From CAZEMR01 sp964513465 (GTDB taxonomy: Bacteria > Bacteroidota > Ignavibacteria > Kapaibacteriales > UBA2268): 6,440 nt of DNA. A program made the position numbers and the translations under genes. This document shows, piece by piece, positions 5,837 through 6,440 of the stretch. Numbering within the stretch: the first letter of the stretch is position 1; the number at the start of each line of letters is the position of its first letter. The stretch covers positions 1-6,440 of the forward strand of contig CAZEMR010000115.1 in the NCBI GenBank assembly GCA_964513465.1. Direction: 5' to 3'. Under the pieces are notes generated by a model, which worked only from the letters and a program-made list of their open reading frames with translations, was not told where the DNA came from and made no database searches.

Positions 5837-6440
5837 TTAATCTACAATGAATGCTCCGGATCGGGTAATTCCATTTATTTCCATCCGATATATATACAGG
5901 CCCTGAGCAAAGCCGTTTATCGGAATATATACGGAATGCCGGCCCGCACCCATGCGATATCTCTTTTCCAGTGCGGGACGTCCCGCAATATCATATATTC
6001 GCAATTTGACGGTTCCGGCATCCGGAAGTGAAAAACCAATTTTTATTTCTTCCGATGCTGGTATGGGCCAAACCGATATATCAGCCGCCCCGCCATTTTC
6101 GCCAACCGAAGCGGGATCGAACGTATGTATGGTTCGCGCTTCCGACCACGGACCTGCGCCTTTTTCGTTCTCGCCGCGAACCTGCCATCGGTAAGTTTTG
6201 CCCTCTTCGAGCTGTTTGCACCAGAAATTCATCACCGCGCCGGGATGGTCGATAAGCGTATCAATTTCGGGGGTTTCGAACACGCCGGTCGCCGCCTGGA
6301 AGCGGCAGGCCATTGCATATTCCGCGCCCCGCCAACGGAATGTAGTCGTTGTGTCGACCTTATATTCGCCATCGTCGGGCGCGAGAATTTGCGGCGATTC
6401 CGTAGGAGCCGGTCTTGCGGTGGTGAAATTCTGCCATAGC
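5837..6440 (-). CDS. Secreted protein with FN3 modules and T9SS-type C-terminal domain (3' part)
   Basis: The reading frame stays open from the stop at 5837-5839 to the window edge, giving the last 200 residues of a longer protein; the Met at 6313 is internal, not the start. The fragment begins with LWQNFTTARP, which looks like the closing strand of one fibronectin-III-like module. A nearly complete second module follows (about 6406-6119), with SPQILAPDDG, TTTFRWRG, LEEGKTYRWQVRGENEKGAGPWSE and TIHTF, the standard FN3 landmarks. The last 80 residues (about 6079-5840) resemble a T9SS type A sorting domain: VWPIPASEEI (usual form VYPNPAS), VKLRIYDIAGRPA, then GLYIYRMEINGITRSGAFIVD. This domain directs export across the outer membrane and is normally cleaved off. 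A FlgD-Ig-like fold is the closest alternative. The N-terminal catalytic or adhesive part lies outside the window, so the function is unknown. Convergent with the S9 peptidase. Confidence 0.85.
   Translation of the reverse strand, partial: LWQNFTTARPAPTESPQILAPDDGEYKVDTTTTFRWRGAEYAMACRFQAATGVFETPEIDTLIDHPGAVMNFWCKQLEEGKTYRWQVRGENEKGAGPWSEARTIHTFDPASVGENGGAADISVWPIPASEEIKIGFSLPDAGTVKLRIYDIAGRPALEKRYRMGAGRHSVYIPINGFAQGLYIYRMEINGITRSGAFIVD

Noticed and set aside
6311..6313. Met at 6313 as the start of the T9SS-domain protein
   Set aside because: The frame continues upstream without a stop to the window edge and encodes the first strands of the same FN3 module, so the Met is internal.

Overview
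The window holds four protein-coding genes and no RNA gene, insertion sequence or CRISPR array. A C-terminal type IX secretion (T9SS) sorting domain on the last gene, a large Bacteroidota-style S9 peptidase and weak Shine-Dalgarno signals suggest the Bacteroidota/FCB group: Bacteroidota proper, or a relative such as Ignavibacteria, Kapabacteria or Calditrichota. Base composition is balanced to slightly GC-rich, with AT-rich intergenic stretches. This placement is inferred from gene content; no 16S or other taxonomic marker is present.

Layout from left to right: (1) 1-83, a short AT-rich spacer beyond the 3' end of uvrB, containing a perfect 16-nt palindrome and four ATTAC/GTAAT pentamers exactly 11 bp apart. 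(2) 84-2120, minus strand, a complete UvrB excision-repair helicase that starts at TTG. (3) 2121-2230, a divergent AT-rich intergenic region with a hairpin and several TTTTG/TATTTTG motifs. (4) 2231-2995, plus strand, an M50B-like membrane metallopeptidase-family protein. (5) 2992-5748, plus strand, an exported S9-family (prolyl oligopeptidase-like) serine peptidase whose ATG overlaps the stop of the previous gene (ATGA). (6) 5749-5836, a convergent spacer with an 11-bp perfect inverted repeat, probably a terminator. (7) 5837-6440, minus strand, the 3' part of a secreted protein with fibronectin-III-like modules and a T9SS type A-like C-terminal sorting domain; its 5' end lies outside the window.

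Functionally, uvrB is a housekeeping DNA-repair gene with no evident link to its neighbours. The M50B-like gene and the S9 peptidase form a tight, probably translationally coupled two-gene operon that pairs an integral-membrane HExxH protein with an exported serine peptidase. The partial gene at the right is an independent, convergent surface or secreted protein. The least explained items are the two-peptidase cassette and the phased pentamer array at the left edge. I do not see strong evidence for a wholly new system.
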